DNA of 56,865 bases, from positions 1 through 56,865 of the forward strand of contig DASZOM010000016.1 in NCBI GenBank assembly GCA_035550735.1, written 5' to 3'. This document shows, piece by piece, positions 14,838 through 24,462 of the stretch. Source of the DNA: JANQRA01 sp035550735 (GTDB taxonomy: Bacteria > Actinomycetota > Acidimicrobiia > Spongiisociales > ZC4RG35). Positions within the stretch are counted from its first letter, which is position 1; every line of letters starts with the position of its first letter. The notes beneath the pieces are model-generated. The model searched no databases, was not told the DNA's origin, and saw only the letters and a program-made list of their open reading frames with translations. The position numbers and the translations under genes were made by a program.

Positions 14838-16130
14838 ATGGACGTGTCCGGGCAAACAGCGGTAGAGCGGGTGCAGACGGCCCTGGAACGGGCGCACGCC
14901 ACACAGGACACCGTCAATGCCTTCATCTCGATCGACGACGAGCGCGCCCTCGAGCGCGCCGCCGAGATCGACAGGGGTGTCGCCGCAGGGCTCGACATGG
15001 GCCCGCTCGCCGGCGTGCCGGTGGGGCTCAAGGACATCATCGATCACGAGGGCCGGGTCACCACGTGTGGATCCGCGTTCTACGCCGAGATGGCCACCAC
15101 CACGGCCCCGGCCGTGGCACGTCTCGAGGCGGCAGGGGCGATCATCATCGGGCGGACCAACCTCCACGAGTGGGCGTTCGGGTTCAACTCGGAGAACGCC
15201 CACTGGGGATCGGTGCGCAACCCGTGGAACCTGGCGACGTCGGCGGGAGGCTCTTCGGGGGGATCGGGTGCGGCGGTGGCCGCCGGCATCACCCCGATCG
15301 CGATCGGCACCGACACCGGAGGGTCGGTCCGGGTGCCCGCCGCCCTGTGCGGGGCGTTCGGACTCAAGGTCACGTACGGGCGCATCCCCCTCGACGGGGT
15401 CTTCCCCCTGGCGCAGTCGATCGACACGGTGGGACCTCTGGCCGACTCGATGAGCGGGATCGAGCTCTCCTATCGCGCCATGTCGGGCGACGACGACCCC
15501 CTGCGCGAGCGGCGCCAGCTCCGTCTCGGCATCCCCGAGCCCTGGCTGCGGGGCGGGCCGTTCCAAGAGGACGTCAGGGCCGCTTACGAGGCGGCGCTGC
15601 TCGCCCTCCGCGGGCTCGGCCACGAGGTGCATCCCATCGAGATGCCGGAGACCATGCCGAGCAGGCACATCATCGGGGCACTGGCGGAGGTGGCCTCGGT
15701 CCACCGGGAGTTCAGGAGTCAGGGCAAGCCCTACGACCCGGCCGTGGAGAAGCGGATAATCGAACAGGAGCAGGTGACGCCCGAGGAGGAAGCCGAGGCG
15801 AGGGAGTGGCAGCGGATGCTGCGCCAGCAGTTCGCCGACGCCTTTGCCACGGTGGACTTCCTGATCACACCGACCGTGCCGGCACGAGCCAAGGTGATCG
15901 GCCAGGACGAGATCGGGGAGAAACATCATCGCGCGGTGCTCTCCTACTTCACCTCCATCGTGAACCACGCCCTGCATCCTGCGATCGCCCTTCCGCTAAT
16001 CGGCTCGGGTGCCCCACCGGCCTCGCTCCAGGTGATCGGGCCGCTCCAATCGGAGACGAGATTGATCGGGCTCGGACGCTGGCTCGAAGAGGAAGGAATC
16101 TCCGGTTTCACCCCGGCTCCGCTCAATTGA
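14838..16130 (+). CDS. Amidase-signature family amidase (GatA-like)
   Basis: A 430-residue amidase with the complete Ser-cisSer-Lys triad: Lys65 in PVGLKDII, the cis Ser at 139 in TSAGGSSGGSG, and the nucleophile Ser163 in GTDTGGSVR. It hydrolyses an amide bond. It resembles GatA, but no gatB or gatC lies nearby and it is shorter than typical GatA, so a stand-alone amidase of unknown substrate is more likely. It precedes korA by 119 bases. Confidence 0.88.
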   Translation: MDVSGQTAVERVQTALERAHATQDTVNAFISIDDERALERAAEIDRGVAAGLDMGPLAGVPVGLKDIIDHEGRVTTCGSAFYAEMATTTAPAVARLEAAGAIIIGRTNLHEWAFGFNSENAHWGSVRNPWNLATSAGGSSGGSGAAVAAGITPIAIGTDTGGSVRVPAALCGAFGLKVTYGRIPLDGVFPLAQSIDTVGPLADSMSGIELSYRAMSGDDDPLRERRQLRLGIPEPWLRGGPFQEDVRAAYEAALLALRGLGHEVHPIEMPETMPSRHIIGALAEVASVHREFRSQGKPYDPAVEKRIIEQEQVTPEEEAEAREWQRMLRQQFADAFATVDFLITPTVPARAKVIGQDEIGEKHHRAVLSYFTSIVNHALHPAIALPLIGSGAPPASLQVIGPLQSETRLIGLGRWLEEEGISGFTPAPLN

Positions 16131-16249
16131 GGTAAGGGGTGTGACCGATAGACTTACATATACGAGAAGCAATCCAGCGGGGCGGTCAGCGACATCGACT
16201 ACGGCCGCATCGACCGCGCCCCTGAGCAGCAACAAGGAAGTGACCGACC

Positions 16250-18124
16250 GTGGCCGAGGACATCGCCACTGCTGACCCTGACACAACCCCCGACACCGAA
16301 GAACTGGACAAGCTGGTCATAAGATTCGCCGGAGACTCCGGCGACGGCATGCAGCTCGCCGGAAGCCGGTTCACCGACGCATCGGCGCTCTTCGGCAATG
16401 ACCTGGCGACATTGCCCAGCTTTCCCGCCGAGATCCGGGCACCGGCAGGCACCCTGCCCGGAGTCTCCAGCTTCCAGGTGCAGATCGCAGACTTCGACAT
16501 CCTGACCGCCGGCGACGCCCCCGACTGCCTGGTGGCCATGAACCCGGCGGCCCTGATGAAGAATCTCAAGGACCTGCGCCAGGGAGGCACCCTGATCGTC
16601 AACACCGACACCTTCGACGAGCGCAATCTGGACAAGGCCGGCTACGAGACCAATCCCCTGGAGGACGGGTCACTCGAGGGGTTCCGGGTGATAAAGGTCC
16701 CCATGGACGAACTGACCAAGGAAGCCGTCAAGGAGACCGGTGTCAGTGGTCGCAACGTGCTTCGCTCCAAGAACTTCTTCGCCCTCGGCCTGATGGCATG
16801 GCTGTTCCACCGGCCGACCGAGCCGACCATCGAGTGGGTCGAGAAGAAGTTCGCCAAGCTGCCCGAGGTGGCTGCGGCCAACAAGGCAGCGTTCCAGGCC
16901 GGCTACACCTTCGGGGAGGCCACCGAGGCCACCAAGACCACATTCGAGGTCAAGCCGGCGGCTCTCCGTCAAGGCACCTACACCAACGTCAACGGCAACA
17001 CCGCCCTCGCCTGGGGTCTGATCACCGCGGCCCACAAGGCGGGCCTGCCCCTCTTCTACGGCACCTACCCGATCACCCCCGCCTCGGACATCCTCCATGA
17101 GCTGTCGCGGCGGAAGAACTTCGGCGTGCGCACGTTCCAGGCAGAGGACGAGATCGCCGGGGTGGGCAGCGCGATCGGCGCCGCATTCGCGGGCAGCCTC
17201 GCGGTGACCGGCTCTTCCGGGCCGGGAATCGCCCTCAAGTCCGAGGGGATCTCCCTCGCCTTCATGCTCGAGCTGCCCATGATCGTCATCAATGTGCAGC
17301 GAGGCGGCCCCTCCACCGGACTGCCCACCAAGCCGGAGCAGTCCGATCTCCTGTTCTCGCTGTACGGGCGGCATGGCGAGTCCCCGATCCCGGTGCTGGC
17401 GATCGCCTCACCCTCGGATGCGTTCGACATGGCGATCGAGGCGGCTCGCATCGCCGTCAAGTACATGACACCCGTGATGCTGCTCAGTGACAACCAGATC
17501 GCCAACGGATCCGAGCCATGGCTGCTCCCCGACGTGGAGACCATCCCCCCGATCGAAGTGGAGTTCGCCACCAAGCCCAACGGGCCCGACGGCACTTTCC
17601 TCCCCTACATGCGCAACATCGACACCTTCGCCCGGCCCTGGGCGATCCCCGGCACCGCCGGTCTGGAGCATCGCGTCGGTGGCCTGGAGAAGGAGTCGGT
17701 CACGGGGAACGTGTCGTACGACCCGGCCAACCACCAGCTGATGACCGACACCCGGGCGTGGAAGGTGGCCAACATCGCCAACGACATCCCGCCACTCGAG
17801 GTGGACGGCGATCAGGACGCCAAGCTGCTCGTGCTCGGCTGGGGCTCCACCTACGGGTCGAACCGGGCGGCAGCCCGTCTCGCCCGTCTCGGTGGGGTGA
17901 AGGTGGCAACCGCCCACCTCCGCCATCTCAACCCCCTGCCGCCCAACCTGGGAGACGTGTTGCGCCGCTACGAGAAGATCCTCATCCCGGAGATGAACAC
18001 CGGCCAGCTGCTCAAGGTGATCCGCGCCGAGTTCCTCATCGACGCCACCGGTCTCAACAAGGTCGCCGGTGAGCCGTTCAAGGTTTCGGAGATCACCCAG
18101 AAGATCATGGAGATGACCAAGTGA
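16250..18124 (+). CDS. korA: 2-oxoacid:ferredoxin oxidoreductase, gamma-alpha fused subunit
   Basis: A 624-residue protein with an N-terminal gamma domain (about residues 18-205, starting IRFAGDSGDGMQLAG) fused to the alpha pyrimidine-binding part (from about 235, with YPITPASDILHELS) and a C-terminal transketolase-like domain. With KorB it oxidatively decarboxylates a 2-oxoacid, most often 2-oxoglutarate, to acyl-CoA and reduces ferredoxin, and can replace the 2-oxoglutarate dehydrogenase complex in the TCA cycle. GTG 16250 has AAGGAAG upstream. The end overlaps korB by 4 bases. Confidence 0.93.
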   Translation: MAEDIATADPDTTPDTEELDKLVIRFAGDSGDGMQLAGSRFTDASALFGNDLATLPSFPAEIRAPAGTLPGVSSFQVQIADFDILTAGDAPDCLVAMNPAALMKNLKDLRQGGTLIVNTDTFDERNLDKAGYETNPLEDGSLEGFRVIKVPMDELTKEAVKETGVSGRNVLRSKNFFALGLMAWLFHRPTEPTIEWVEKKFAKLPEVAAANKAAFQAGYTFGEATEATKTTFEVKPAALRQGTYTNVNGNTALAWGLITAAHKAGLPLFYGTYPITPASDILHELSRRKNFGVRTFQAEDEIAGVGSAIGAAFAGSLAVTGSSGPGIALKSEGISLAFMLELPMIVINVQRGGPSTGLPTKPEQSDLLFSLYGRHGESPIPVLAIASPSDAFDMAIEAARIAVKYMTPVMLLSDNQIANGSEPWLLPDVETIPPIEVEFATKPNGPDGTFLPYMRNIDTFARPWAIPGTAGLEHRVGGLEKESVTGNVSYDPANHQLMTDTRAWKVANIANDIPPLEVDGDQDAKLLVLGWGSTYGSNRAAARLARLGGVKVATAHLRHLNPLPPNLGDVLRRYEKILIPEMNTGQLLKVIRAEFLIDATGLNKVAGEPFKVSEITQKIMEMTK

Positions 18125-19173
18125 CCGCCCCCTCATACACCAGAGCCGACTTCCAGACCGATCAGGAGGTCAGGTGGTGCCCCGGCTGCGGGGACTACAC
18201 CATCCTCGCCTCGGTCCAGATGTTCCTAGCCACCCTGAACCGGCCCCGCGAGGAGTTCGTGTTCGTCTCCGGCATCGGGTGCTCGTCACGATTCCCGTAC
18301 TACATGAACACCTACGGGATGCACTCAATCCACGGACGCGCCCCGGCCATCGCCACCGGCATCGCCACCACCCGCCCCGATCTGTCGGTGTGGGTGATCA
18401 CCGGCGACGGCGACGGTCTCTCCATCGGGGGAAACCACCTGATCCATGCGCTCCGCCGCAACGTCAACCTGAAGATCATCCTGTTCAACAATCAGATCTA
18501 CGGGCTGACCAAGGGCCAGTACTCCCCGACGTCGGAGGTGGGCAAGTCGACCAAGTCGTCGCCCTTCGGATCGGTGGACTACCCGTTCAACCCGGTGTCG
18601 CTGGCGCTGGGCGCCGAGGCCGGGTTTGTGGCGCGGACCCTCGACATGGACCGCAACCACACTCAGGAGATGCTGAAGAAGGCCTACGAGCACGAGGGCT
18701 CGGCCTTCATCGAGGTCTACCAGAACTGCAACGTGTTCAACGACAAGGCGTTCATCCAGCTCACCGGTAAGGAGGAGCGGGTCCACAACCGGATCGACCT
18801 CGAGCATGGAAAGCCCGTCGTCTTCGACGAGGGCGCCAAGGCGATCGTGGTCAGGGGCGGGGAGGCCGAGATCGTCGACTCCTCCTCGGTCGACCCCAAG
18901 GCGATCCTGGTCCATGACGAGACCCGTCCCGACCCGTCCGTTGCGTTTGCACTGAGCCGGATCTCCCATGGCCCGTACGGGCCCACGCCGTTGGGAATCT
19001 TCCGCAACGTCGAGCGGCCCGCCTACGACGTCGAGGTGAACCGTCAGGTGGCGGCGGCCCAGGAGAAGATGGGTGCCGGCGACCTGAACCAGCTGATCCG
19101 CTCGTTCGGCACCTGGACGGTGGGCCCGCAGTCGCCCAACGGCTCGGAGAAGGCCTCCTCCAACGGCGGCTGA
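18121..19173 (+). CDS. korB: 2-oxoacid:ferredoxin oxidoreductase, beta subunit
   Basis: A 350-residue TPP-binding beta subunit. The TPP/Mg motif is ITGDGDGLSIGGNH with NNQIYGLTKGQ; cysteines in WCPGCGDY, GIGCSSRF and QNCNVF would ligate a 4Fe-4S cluster. It starts at a GTG overlapping the korA stop (GTGA), so the two are coupled. The last ~60 residues vary between homologues. Confidence 0.93.
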   Translation: MTAPSYTRADFQTDQEVRWCPGCGDYTILASVQMFLATLNRPREEFVFVSGIGCSSRFPYYMNTYGMHSIHGRAPAIATGIATTRPDLSVWVITGDGDGLSIGGNHLIHALRRNVNLKIILFNNQIYGLTKGQYSPTSEVGKSTKSSPFGSVDYPFNPVSLALGAEAGFVARTLDMDRNHTQEMLKKAYEHEGSAFIEVYQNCNVFNDKAFIQLTGKEERVHNRIDLEHGKPVVFDEGAKAIVVRGGEAEIVDSSSVDPKAILVHDETRPDPSVAFALSRISHGPYGPTPLGIFRNVERPAYDVEVNRQVAAAQEKMGAGDLNQLIRSFGTWTVGPQSPNGSEKASSNGG

Positions 19174-19197
19174 TCCAATCGAGCGCTCACCGCGGGG

Positions 19198-20508
19198 CTA
19201 GTCGCCCAGCATCGACCGGATGGCGGCGAGCTGGTCATCGATGGGTGACGGGCGGAGCTCGAGCACAGTCAGGTCGTCGCCCTCGAACCGGTCGTCGACG
19301 GCCGCCAGGTCCTCGACGCTGGCCTCGGCCAAAGACCTGCCGTCGCCCTCCAGCTCGCGTATGAGCTGTCCCACGAGGTGATGTGCCTCCCGAAATGGCA
19401 CCCCACGCGTCACCAGACGCTCCGCCAGCGGAAGGGCGGCGGTCTCGGGCCGGGGCGGCGGGAAGGTGAAGTCGGAGTCGTCGAGCAGGGCCTGGATCGC
19501 CTCCAGCGAGCCGCCGAGCGTGTCGTCGGCGTGGAACACCAGACGCTTGTCTTCCTGCAGGTCGCGGTTGTAGGAGAGGGGCAGCCCCTTCTGCAGGGCG
19601 AGGATCGCCGTGGTGTCACCGATGACGGCCCCGGCCCGTCCCCGGACCAGCTCGGCGATGTCGGGGTTGCGCTTGTGGGGAAGCGCCGATGAGCCGGTGC
19701 TGACGGGGTCGCCCGGCTGCAGCCAGCCGAACTCCTGGCTGGCCCAGATCACCAGCTCCTCGGCCAGCCGGGAGAGATGGACCATCGTCTGCGAGCAGCA
19801 GAAAACGTACTCGGCGACGAAATCACGCGACCCCACCGCATCGAGCGTGTTGGGGACGGGACCACTCATTCCCAGGGCTTCGGACACCTGGTCCCGGTCG
19901 AGGGGAAGGGTCGACCCGGCGGAGGCCGCCGACCCCAACGGGGACTGATCGAGCCGGTGACGGCAGTCGGAGAATCGGCCGATGTCACGGACCGACATCC
20001 AGGCGTAGGCGAGGAGGTGATTGCCGAAGGACGTCACCTGCGCCTGTTGGAGATGTGTGTACGTCGGGACGACGGCATCGGCCGTCCCCTCCGCCAGCCT
20101 GAGCAGGGTCTCCACCCATGCCCTGAGCTGGGTGATCCTCTGCCCGGCGGCCTCCCGAAGATAGAGACGGAGATCGAGCGCCACCTGGTCGTTGCGGGAG
20201 CGCCCTGTGTGGAGCTTGCCCGCCACCTCCCCGACCAGCTCCCCGAGCCGGCGCTCCACCGCGGTGTGGACGTCCTCGTCCCCGTCGATGAATTCGAACA
20301 CCTCGACCTCGGCGAGGATCTTCTCCAGACCCGCGGCCAGGGTGGACGCCTCCTCAGCGGCGATGATCCCGGTCCTCCCCAGCATGGCGACGTGGGCGAT
20401 AGAGCCTTCGACATCGACCCTGAGCAGACGGCGGTCGGACTCGTCTCCAGTGAATCTGCGGGTGACGTCGGACATCGAGCCCGCGAACCGGCCGCCCCAG
20501 AGTGTCAT
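19198..20508 (-). CDS. argH: Argininosuccinate lyase
   Basis: A 436-residue member of the fumarase/aspartase superfamily. The signature loop reads GSSALPHKRNPD, the substrate-binding part GRSRNDQVALD and the catalytic His region THLQQAQ are present. It makes arginine and fumarate from argininosuccinate, the last step of arginine synthesis. It overlaps argG by 4 bases (ATGA) and ends convergent to korB. Confidence 0.97.
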   Translation of the reverse strand: MTLWGGRFAGSMSDVTRRFTGDESDRRLLRVDVEGSIAHVAMLGRTGIIAAEEASTLAAGLEKILAEVEVFEFIDGDEDVHTAVERRLGELVGEVAGKLHTGRSRNDQVALDLRLYLREAAGQRITQLRAWVETLLRLAEGTADAVVPTYTHLQQAQVTSFGNHLLAYAWMSVRDIGRFSDCRHRLDQSPLGSAASAGSTLPLDRDQVSEALGMSGPVPNTLDAVGSRDFVAEYVFCCSQTMVHLSRLAEELVIWASQEFGWLQPGDPVSTGSSALPHKRNPDIAELVRGRAGAVIGDTTAILALQKGLPLSYNRDLQEDKRLVFHADDTLGGSLEAIQALLDDSDFTFPPPRPETAALPLAERLVTRGVPFREAHHLVGQLIRELEGDGRSLAEASVEDLAAVDDRFEGDDLTVLELRPSPIDDQLAAIRSMLGD

Positions 20509-21689
20509 TCGCCCCCGCCGTGCCCTCTGATCCGAAGAGCGTTGAGATTGATGAAGCCCTTGGCGTCCGCCTGGTCGTAGACATCGTCTGCCTCGAAGGT
20601 GGCTACCTCTGCGTCGTAGATCGAGTTCGGCGATCGTCTCCCGGTCACCCGGACCGAGCCCTTGTACAGCACCAGCCGCGCCTCACCGGTGACCGGCTCC
20701 TGGATCCGGTCCATGGTGGCCTGAAGGGTGGTTCGCTCCGGGGAGAACCAGAATCCGTTGTAGACCATGCGGGCGTAGCTCTGGGACAGAGTGTCACGGA
20801 GGTGCAGGACCTCCCGATCGAGGACGATCGACTCCACGGCCCGGCGGCCGGCGTGGAGCACGGTCCCCCCGGGGGTCTCGTAGACCCCGCGGCTCTTGAT
20901 CCCCACGAAGCGGTTCTCCACGATGTCGATGCGTCCCACGCCATGCCGCCCCGCCACCTCGTTGAGGTGGGTGAGCAGCTCGACCGGGGCCATCACCGAG
21001 TCGTCCACGGAGACAGGATTGCCGGCCTCGTAGCCGATGACGATCTCCTCCGGCTGGTCCGGAGCGTCCTCGGGATCGGTGCTGCGTCGGAACATCCCCT
21101 TCGGCGGTGCGTGCCACGGGTCTTCGAGCACACCGCCCTCGTAGGAGATGTGGAACAGGTTGGCGTCCATCGAGTAGGGGGACTCGGTCGTTACCGGGGT
21201 GGGGATGCCCCGGGCCTCCGCATAGGCCACCAGGTCGGCGCGCCCCCGCAGCTTCCACTCCCGCCACGGGGCGATGGTACGCAGGTCCGGGGCCAGCGCT
21301 GCAGTCGACAGCTCGAAGCGGACCTGATCGTTGCCCTTTCCGGTGGCGCCGTGGGCGATGGCGTCGGCGCCGTGTGCACGGGCCGTGGCGACGAGGCCCT
21401 TGGTGATGATGGGCCGGGCGAGCGAGGTGCCGAGCAGGTACTCGGTCTCGTAGACCGCCGCCGCCCGCAGTGCGGGGAACACGGCATCGGTGACGAACTC
21501 GGCCCGCAGGTCGTCGACGACCGCGTCGCTGGCCCCGGTCTCGAGCGCCTTCACCCGTGCCTCCTCGACCTCCTCACCCTGGCCGACATCGGCGGTGTAG
21601 GTGACCACCTCGGCGTCGTACTCCTCGCGCAGCCAGGCGAGGATCACCGAGGTGTCGAGGCCTCCGGAATAGGCGAGTACGACTCTCAT
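20505..21689 (-). CDS. argG: Argininosuccinate synthase
   Basis: A 394-residue ATP-dependent ligase of citrulline and aspartate. The N-terminal ATP loop is AYSGGLDTSV. The frame is open upstream to 21773, but RVVLAYSGGLDTS is the canonical start, so ATG 21689 is used. No Shine-Dalgarno sequence is visible; CATCGT lies seven bases upstream, similar to the -10 hexamers of leaderless genes in this window. The rest of the arg pathway is not in the window. Confidence 0.96.
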   Translation of the reverse strand: MRVVLAYSGGLDTSVILAWLREEYDAEVVTYTADVGQGEEVEEARVKALETGASDAVVDDLRAEFVTDAVFPALRAAAVYETEYLLGTSLARPIITKGLVATARAHGADAIAHGATGKGNDQVRFELSTAALAPDLRTIAPWREWKLRGRADLVAYAEARGIPTPVTTESPYSMDANLFHISYEGGVLEDPWHAPPKGMFRRSTDPEDAPDQPEEIVIGYEAGNPVSVDDSVMAPVELLTHLNEVAGRHGVGRIDIVENRFVGIKSRGVYETPGGTVLHAGRRAVESIVLDREVLHLRDTLSQSYARMVYNGFWFSPERTTLQATMDRIQEPVTGEARLVLYKGSVRVTGRRSPNSIYDAEVATFEADDVYDQADAKGFINLNALRIRGHGGGE

Positions 21690-21735
21690 CGCCGAAACGA
21701 TGGCCGATCGCCGTCGGCTTGTAAAGGTGGGCGCT

Positions 21736-23379
21736 CTAGAAGCAGGAGACGACTTCGAGAGGGATGTCCGCACCCCCGGCGTTGTCGTGCTCGTCGAAAG
21801 CGACGATTCGCACCTCTGCCGTCTGCGGTGTCGAGAAGGGCCCGATCACCGCCTCGAACATGTCGTTGCCCACCGGGTTCATGGGAGTCTCGACGTTGCC
21901 GGAGCCGTCCGGGCTCCATCTCACGATCACCGAGGCGAGCCGGGAGGTGTCCCGGATGCGGGCGGAGACCGTCGTCTGGGTGACCGGGCATCCCGGGTCG
22001 TTGAACTGGATCTGGGCCGGGTCGACGCGCGGGTTGTGGATGATCGGGTTGTCCTCGTGGGTGCCGGCCGCCGCGACCACGATCTCGCCGCCGGCCCAGG
22101 TGACGGTGAGCGACTCGGCGAGCTCCCCTTCGGATGTGAGCCGGGTCCGGTCCAGGCTCACCTGTATGGCGGTCGAGTCACCCGGGCCGAGGGTGCCCGA
22201 TCCCAGCGAGACGGCGAGAGCGTCGCTCGTGGCGGCGAGGGCCCAGTCGCCCGGTGTGCCCCCGGAGTTGGCTATCTCGAACTCCGCACTCGTGCCCTCA
22301 TCCCCGAAGTCGAGCGTCGTGGTGGACACCTCGATGGCGGCGGGTGCTCCCGGCTGACTGGTCGTGGACGAGCCCGGGATGCTGGTGGTGCCGGTAGGCA
22401 ACGTCGAGGGGATCGTCGTGCCTGCCGCCATGGTGGTCGGCGCCTCTGCCAGTGCCTGGGTCGTCGCGGGCGCCGTGATCGGCTCGAAAGACGCGGAGAT
22501 GGCGGTCCCGATGAGACCCAGCACCAGCGCCACCGCTCCGAGCACCGCCCATTTTCTCCACTCAAGTCTCGCCGCGATTGGCGTGCCCGGGTCGACCAAC
22601 GGCTCCTCGAGGCTCCGCAGCACCCTTCCCCGGAGGGCGGCGGGCGCCGGGACGAGCATGATGCCGGGGAGCACGTTGGCCGGGGCGAGGAGGAAAGCCC
22701 TCCGTTCCTGGCAGAGCTCGCATCCGGAGACATGCCGGGTCACCTGGGAGCGGATGTCCGGGGAAAACCTGCCGTCCCAGCCCTCGAGAAGCCTGCCCAG
22801 TTCCTCACAGTCCTCGTTGCCGAGACGGGCGATGAGCAGGGCCCCCAGCGCCTTCTCGACCCGATCCTTCATCCGGGAGACCATGACGTGGAGGTGTGAG
22901 GGCTCGACACCCATGGCCTCGGCGAGGTCGGAGCCTTCCAGACCCTCGGTGAGGTGAAGAGCCAACAGCTCCCGGTCCCTGGGCCCGAGCCCCTCGGCGG
23001 CGTCCAAGACCAGCTCCCGCAACTCCTGCTGCTTCATGGCCATTGCCAGGTCGGGATCGTCGACGAGGGTGTCCCCGGCGTCCTCGGCCGGCTGCACCCG
23101 GCTCCTCTGTCTCCCGGTGCCCCTCGCCTCGTTGCGTGCGATTGCGAACAGCCATGGTCTGAGACGATCGGGATCGTTCAGCTGGTCCAGCCTTGTCGCC
23201 GCCTTCAGAAATGTGTCGTGGGCGGCGTCGGCGGCGTCTTCGGGATGTCGCAGCATGGTCAGGCAATACGAGTAGATGCGATCGGCATAGCGGTCGTAGA
23301 TGCCGGCGAGGGCATCACGATCACCAGCGCGGAAGGCGTCGACCAGGCTGCTGTCGGAGGGGATTTCCATGTTCGTCAT
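21736..23379 (-). CDS. Membrane-anchored ECF sigma factor with zinc-finger and extracellular domains
   Basis: A 547-residue single protein combining parts that are usually separate. Residues 14-82 form sigma region 2 (FRAGDRDALAGIYDRYADRI; RPWLFAIARNEA) and 120-186 region 4 (LGPRDRELLALHLTEGLEG). Residues 191-223 hold a zinc-finger anti-sigma pattern, Cys191 then His216-x3-Cys220-x2-Cys223. A membrane segment is at about 277-297 (WAVLGAVALVLGLIGTAIS), followed by a Thr/Ser-rich stretch and two beta-sandwich-like regions outside the cell. This suggests a sigma factor held at the membrane by its own inhibitory domain and released on an external signal. The divergent gene shares its promoter motif. 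Confidence 0.88.
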   Translation of the reverse strand: MTNMEIPSDSSLVDAFRAGDRDALAGIYDRYADRIYSYCLTMLRHPEDAADAAHDTFLKAATRLDQLNDPDRLRPWLFAIARNEARGTGRQRSRVQPAEDAGDTLVDDPDLAMAMKQQELRELVLDAAEGLGPRDRELLALHLTEGLEGSDLAEAMGVEPSHLHVMVSRMKDRVEKALGALLIARLGNEDCEELGRLLEGWDGRFSPDIRSQVTRHVSGCELCQERRAFLLAPANVLPGIMLVPAPAALRGRVLRSLEEPLVDPGTPIAARLEWRKWAVLGAVALVLGLIGTAISASFEPITAPATTQALAEAPTTMAAGTTIPSTLPTGTTSIPGSSTTSQPGAPAAIEVSTTTLDFGDEGTSAEFEIANSGGTPGDWALAATSDALAVSLGSGTLGPGDSTAIQVSLDRTRLTSEGELAESLTVTWAGGEIVVAAAGTHEDNPIIHNPRVDPAQIQFNDPGCPVTQTTVSARIRDTSRLASVIVRWSPDGSGNVETPMNPVGNDMFEAVIGPFSTPQTAEVRIVAFDEHDNAGGADIPLEVVSCF

Positions 23380-23389
23380 ACATGCAGGA

Positions 23390-23419
23390 CAGACGCGCGT
23401 CCTACCAAATCCTTACACC
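23390..23419 (-). promoter_or_regulatory. Putative ECF-type promoter of the sigma gene
   Basis: On the minus strand GGTGTAAG (23412-23419), 16 bases, then CGTCTG (23390-23395), ten bases before the ATG. The 16-base spacer and CGTC-like -10 are typical of ECF promoters. The same -35 and spacing occur in the divergent direction. Confidence 0.6.
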
Positions 23420-23467
23420 GGTCCGGAGAAAGGCCGACATTTCGTCCCCGAGAAATCTTTTTCCAGG

Positions 23468-23497
23468 GGTGTAAGAAACATCTTCCTTCTCCATCTC
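23468..23497 (+). promoter_or_regulatory. Putative ECF-type promoter of the divergent exported-protein gene
   Basis: GGTGTAAG (23468-23475), 16 bases, then CATCTC (23492-23497). It mirrors the promoter of the sigma gene, with identical -35 octamer and spacing and four of six -10 bases the same, so both genes may be read by the encoded sigma factor. Confidence 0.6.
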
Positions 23498-23542
23498 TCC
23501 TCTGTCCCCGGACGGCCCGGGGCGAGGAGAAGGAGAAGGCTC

Positions 23543-24448
23543 ATGAGCAACGAGACCACCGCCCGCAACGGGAGGGACTGGATCAAGATCGCCGCGTTGG
23601 CTCTCATGCCGACGCTGGCCGCCGGGCTTCTGGCACTCGGGATGGCCGGGGACTCCGGGGAAGCGGAGGCGGGGACGGTCCCGTCCTCGACCACCACGAC
23701 TCTCGTCGTGGCCGAGCAAGTGGAGTACGACCCGGCCGACTACGCCGTCGAGGAGATCCCGCACACCCAGCCGGCTGCGAGCGAGGAGCCGGAGATCGAA
23801 GAGGACGCCGAGGCGGAGACTCCGGTCCCCTCCGACGACGGCAAGGACGACCCGCCGGCGGCGGCACTGATGTCCTTGCCCGAGACAGTCGGCGTCGTCG
23901 ATGGCCAGGCGAACATCGAGGTGTCCAATCTCGGCGAGCTCACCCTGGAGATCTTCGAGGTCGACGTCAACGGTCATCCGCTCGAGGTGAACAAGTTCGA
24001 GGATCAGGTGGCCGGATACTCGTCGGAGACGATTCGTCTCAACGTGGACACGGCCAACCTGCCGTTCGGCGATTACACCCTGACGGTGAGCATCTCGACC
24101 AGCGACGGTGTCGGCCACGTGGATGTGGTGGGGACCAAGGGGCTCATCTTCATCCCGCTCCTCCCCGACGTCGATGTCCCCGACGCCTACGTGCTACCCC
24201 ATGGCGCCAACCAGCTGAAGGTCAAGCTGGTCAACAACGAGGCATACGTGGTGACCGTCGACCTGAGCTCGGCCGACGACCGGCTCGTGTTCCCGGATCA
24301 GGTGGATCTGGCGCCCGGAGCCAACCAGATCGACATCATCGTGCAGGCACTCCCCGTCCAGCCCCAGGTCATCGATCTGCTCGAGCTCGACGTGAGCTGG
24401 GCCGGCAGCGAGCTGGGCACGATCGAGATCACCAAGCACGGGTCCTGA
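23543..24448 (+). CDS. Membrane-anchored exported protein divergent to the ECF sigma gene
   Basis: A 301-residue protein with a strong AGGAGAAGG site before ATG 23543. A hydrophobic segment at about residues 14-36 (IAALALMPTLAAGLLALGMA) anchors or exports it; an acidic, Pro-rich linker follows, then two or three beta-sandwich-like regions (about 105-300) with phrases such as GQANIEVSNLGELTLEI and PHGANQLKVKLVNNEAY that resemble CARDB/Ig-like surface domains. It may be a target of, or a sensor partner for, the divergent sigma factor. No enzyme motif is seen. Confidence 0.75.
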   Translation: MSNETTARNGRDWIKIAALALMPTLAAGLLALGMAGDSGEAEAGTVPSSTTTTLVVAEQVEYDPADYAVEEIPHTQPAASEEPEIEEDAEAETPVPSDDGKDDPPAAALMSLPETVGVVDGQANIEVSNLGELTLEIFEVDVNGHPLEVNKFEDQVAGYSSETIRLNVDTANLPFGDYTLTVSISTSDGVGHVDVVGTKGLIFIPLLPDVDVPDAYVLPHGANQLKVKLVNNEAYVVTVDLSSADDRLVFPDQVDLAPGANQIDIIVQALPVQPQVIDLLELDVSWAGSELGTIEITKHGS

Positions 24449-24462
24449 CCTCACACACCCGC

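Noticed and set aside
14829..15977. 382-codon minus-strand open frame
   Set aside because: Antisense of the amidase gene, which has an intact catalytic triad on the plus strand.
14838..16130. Calling the amidase gatA
   Set aside because: No gatB or gatC nearby and the protein is shorter than typical GatA, so only the family is named.
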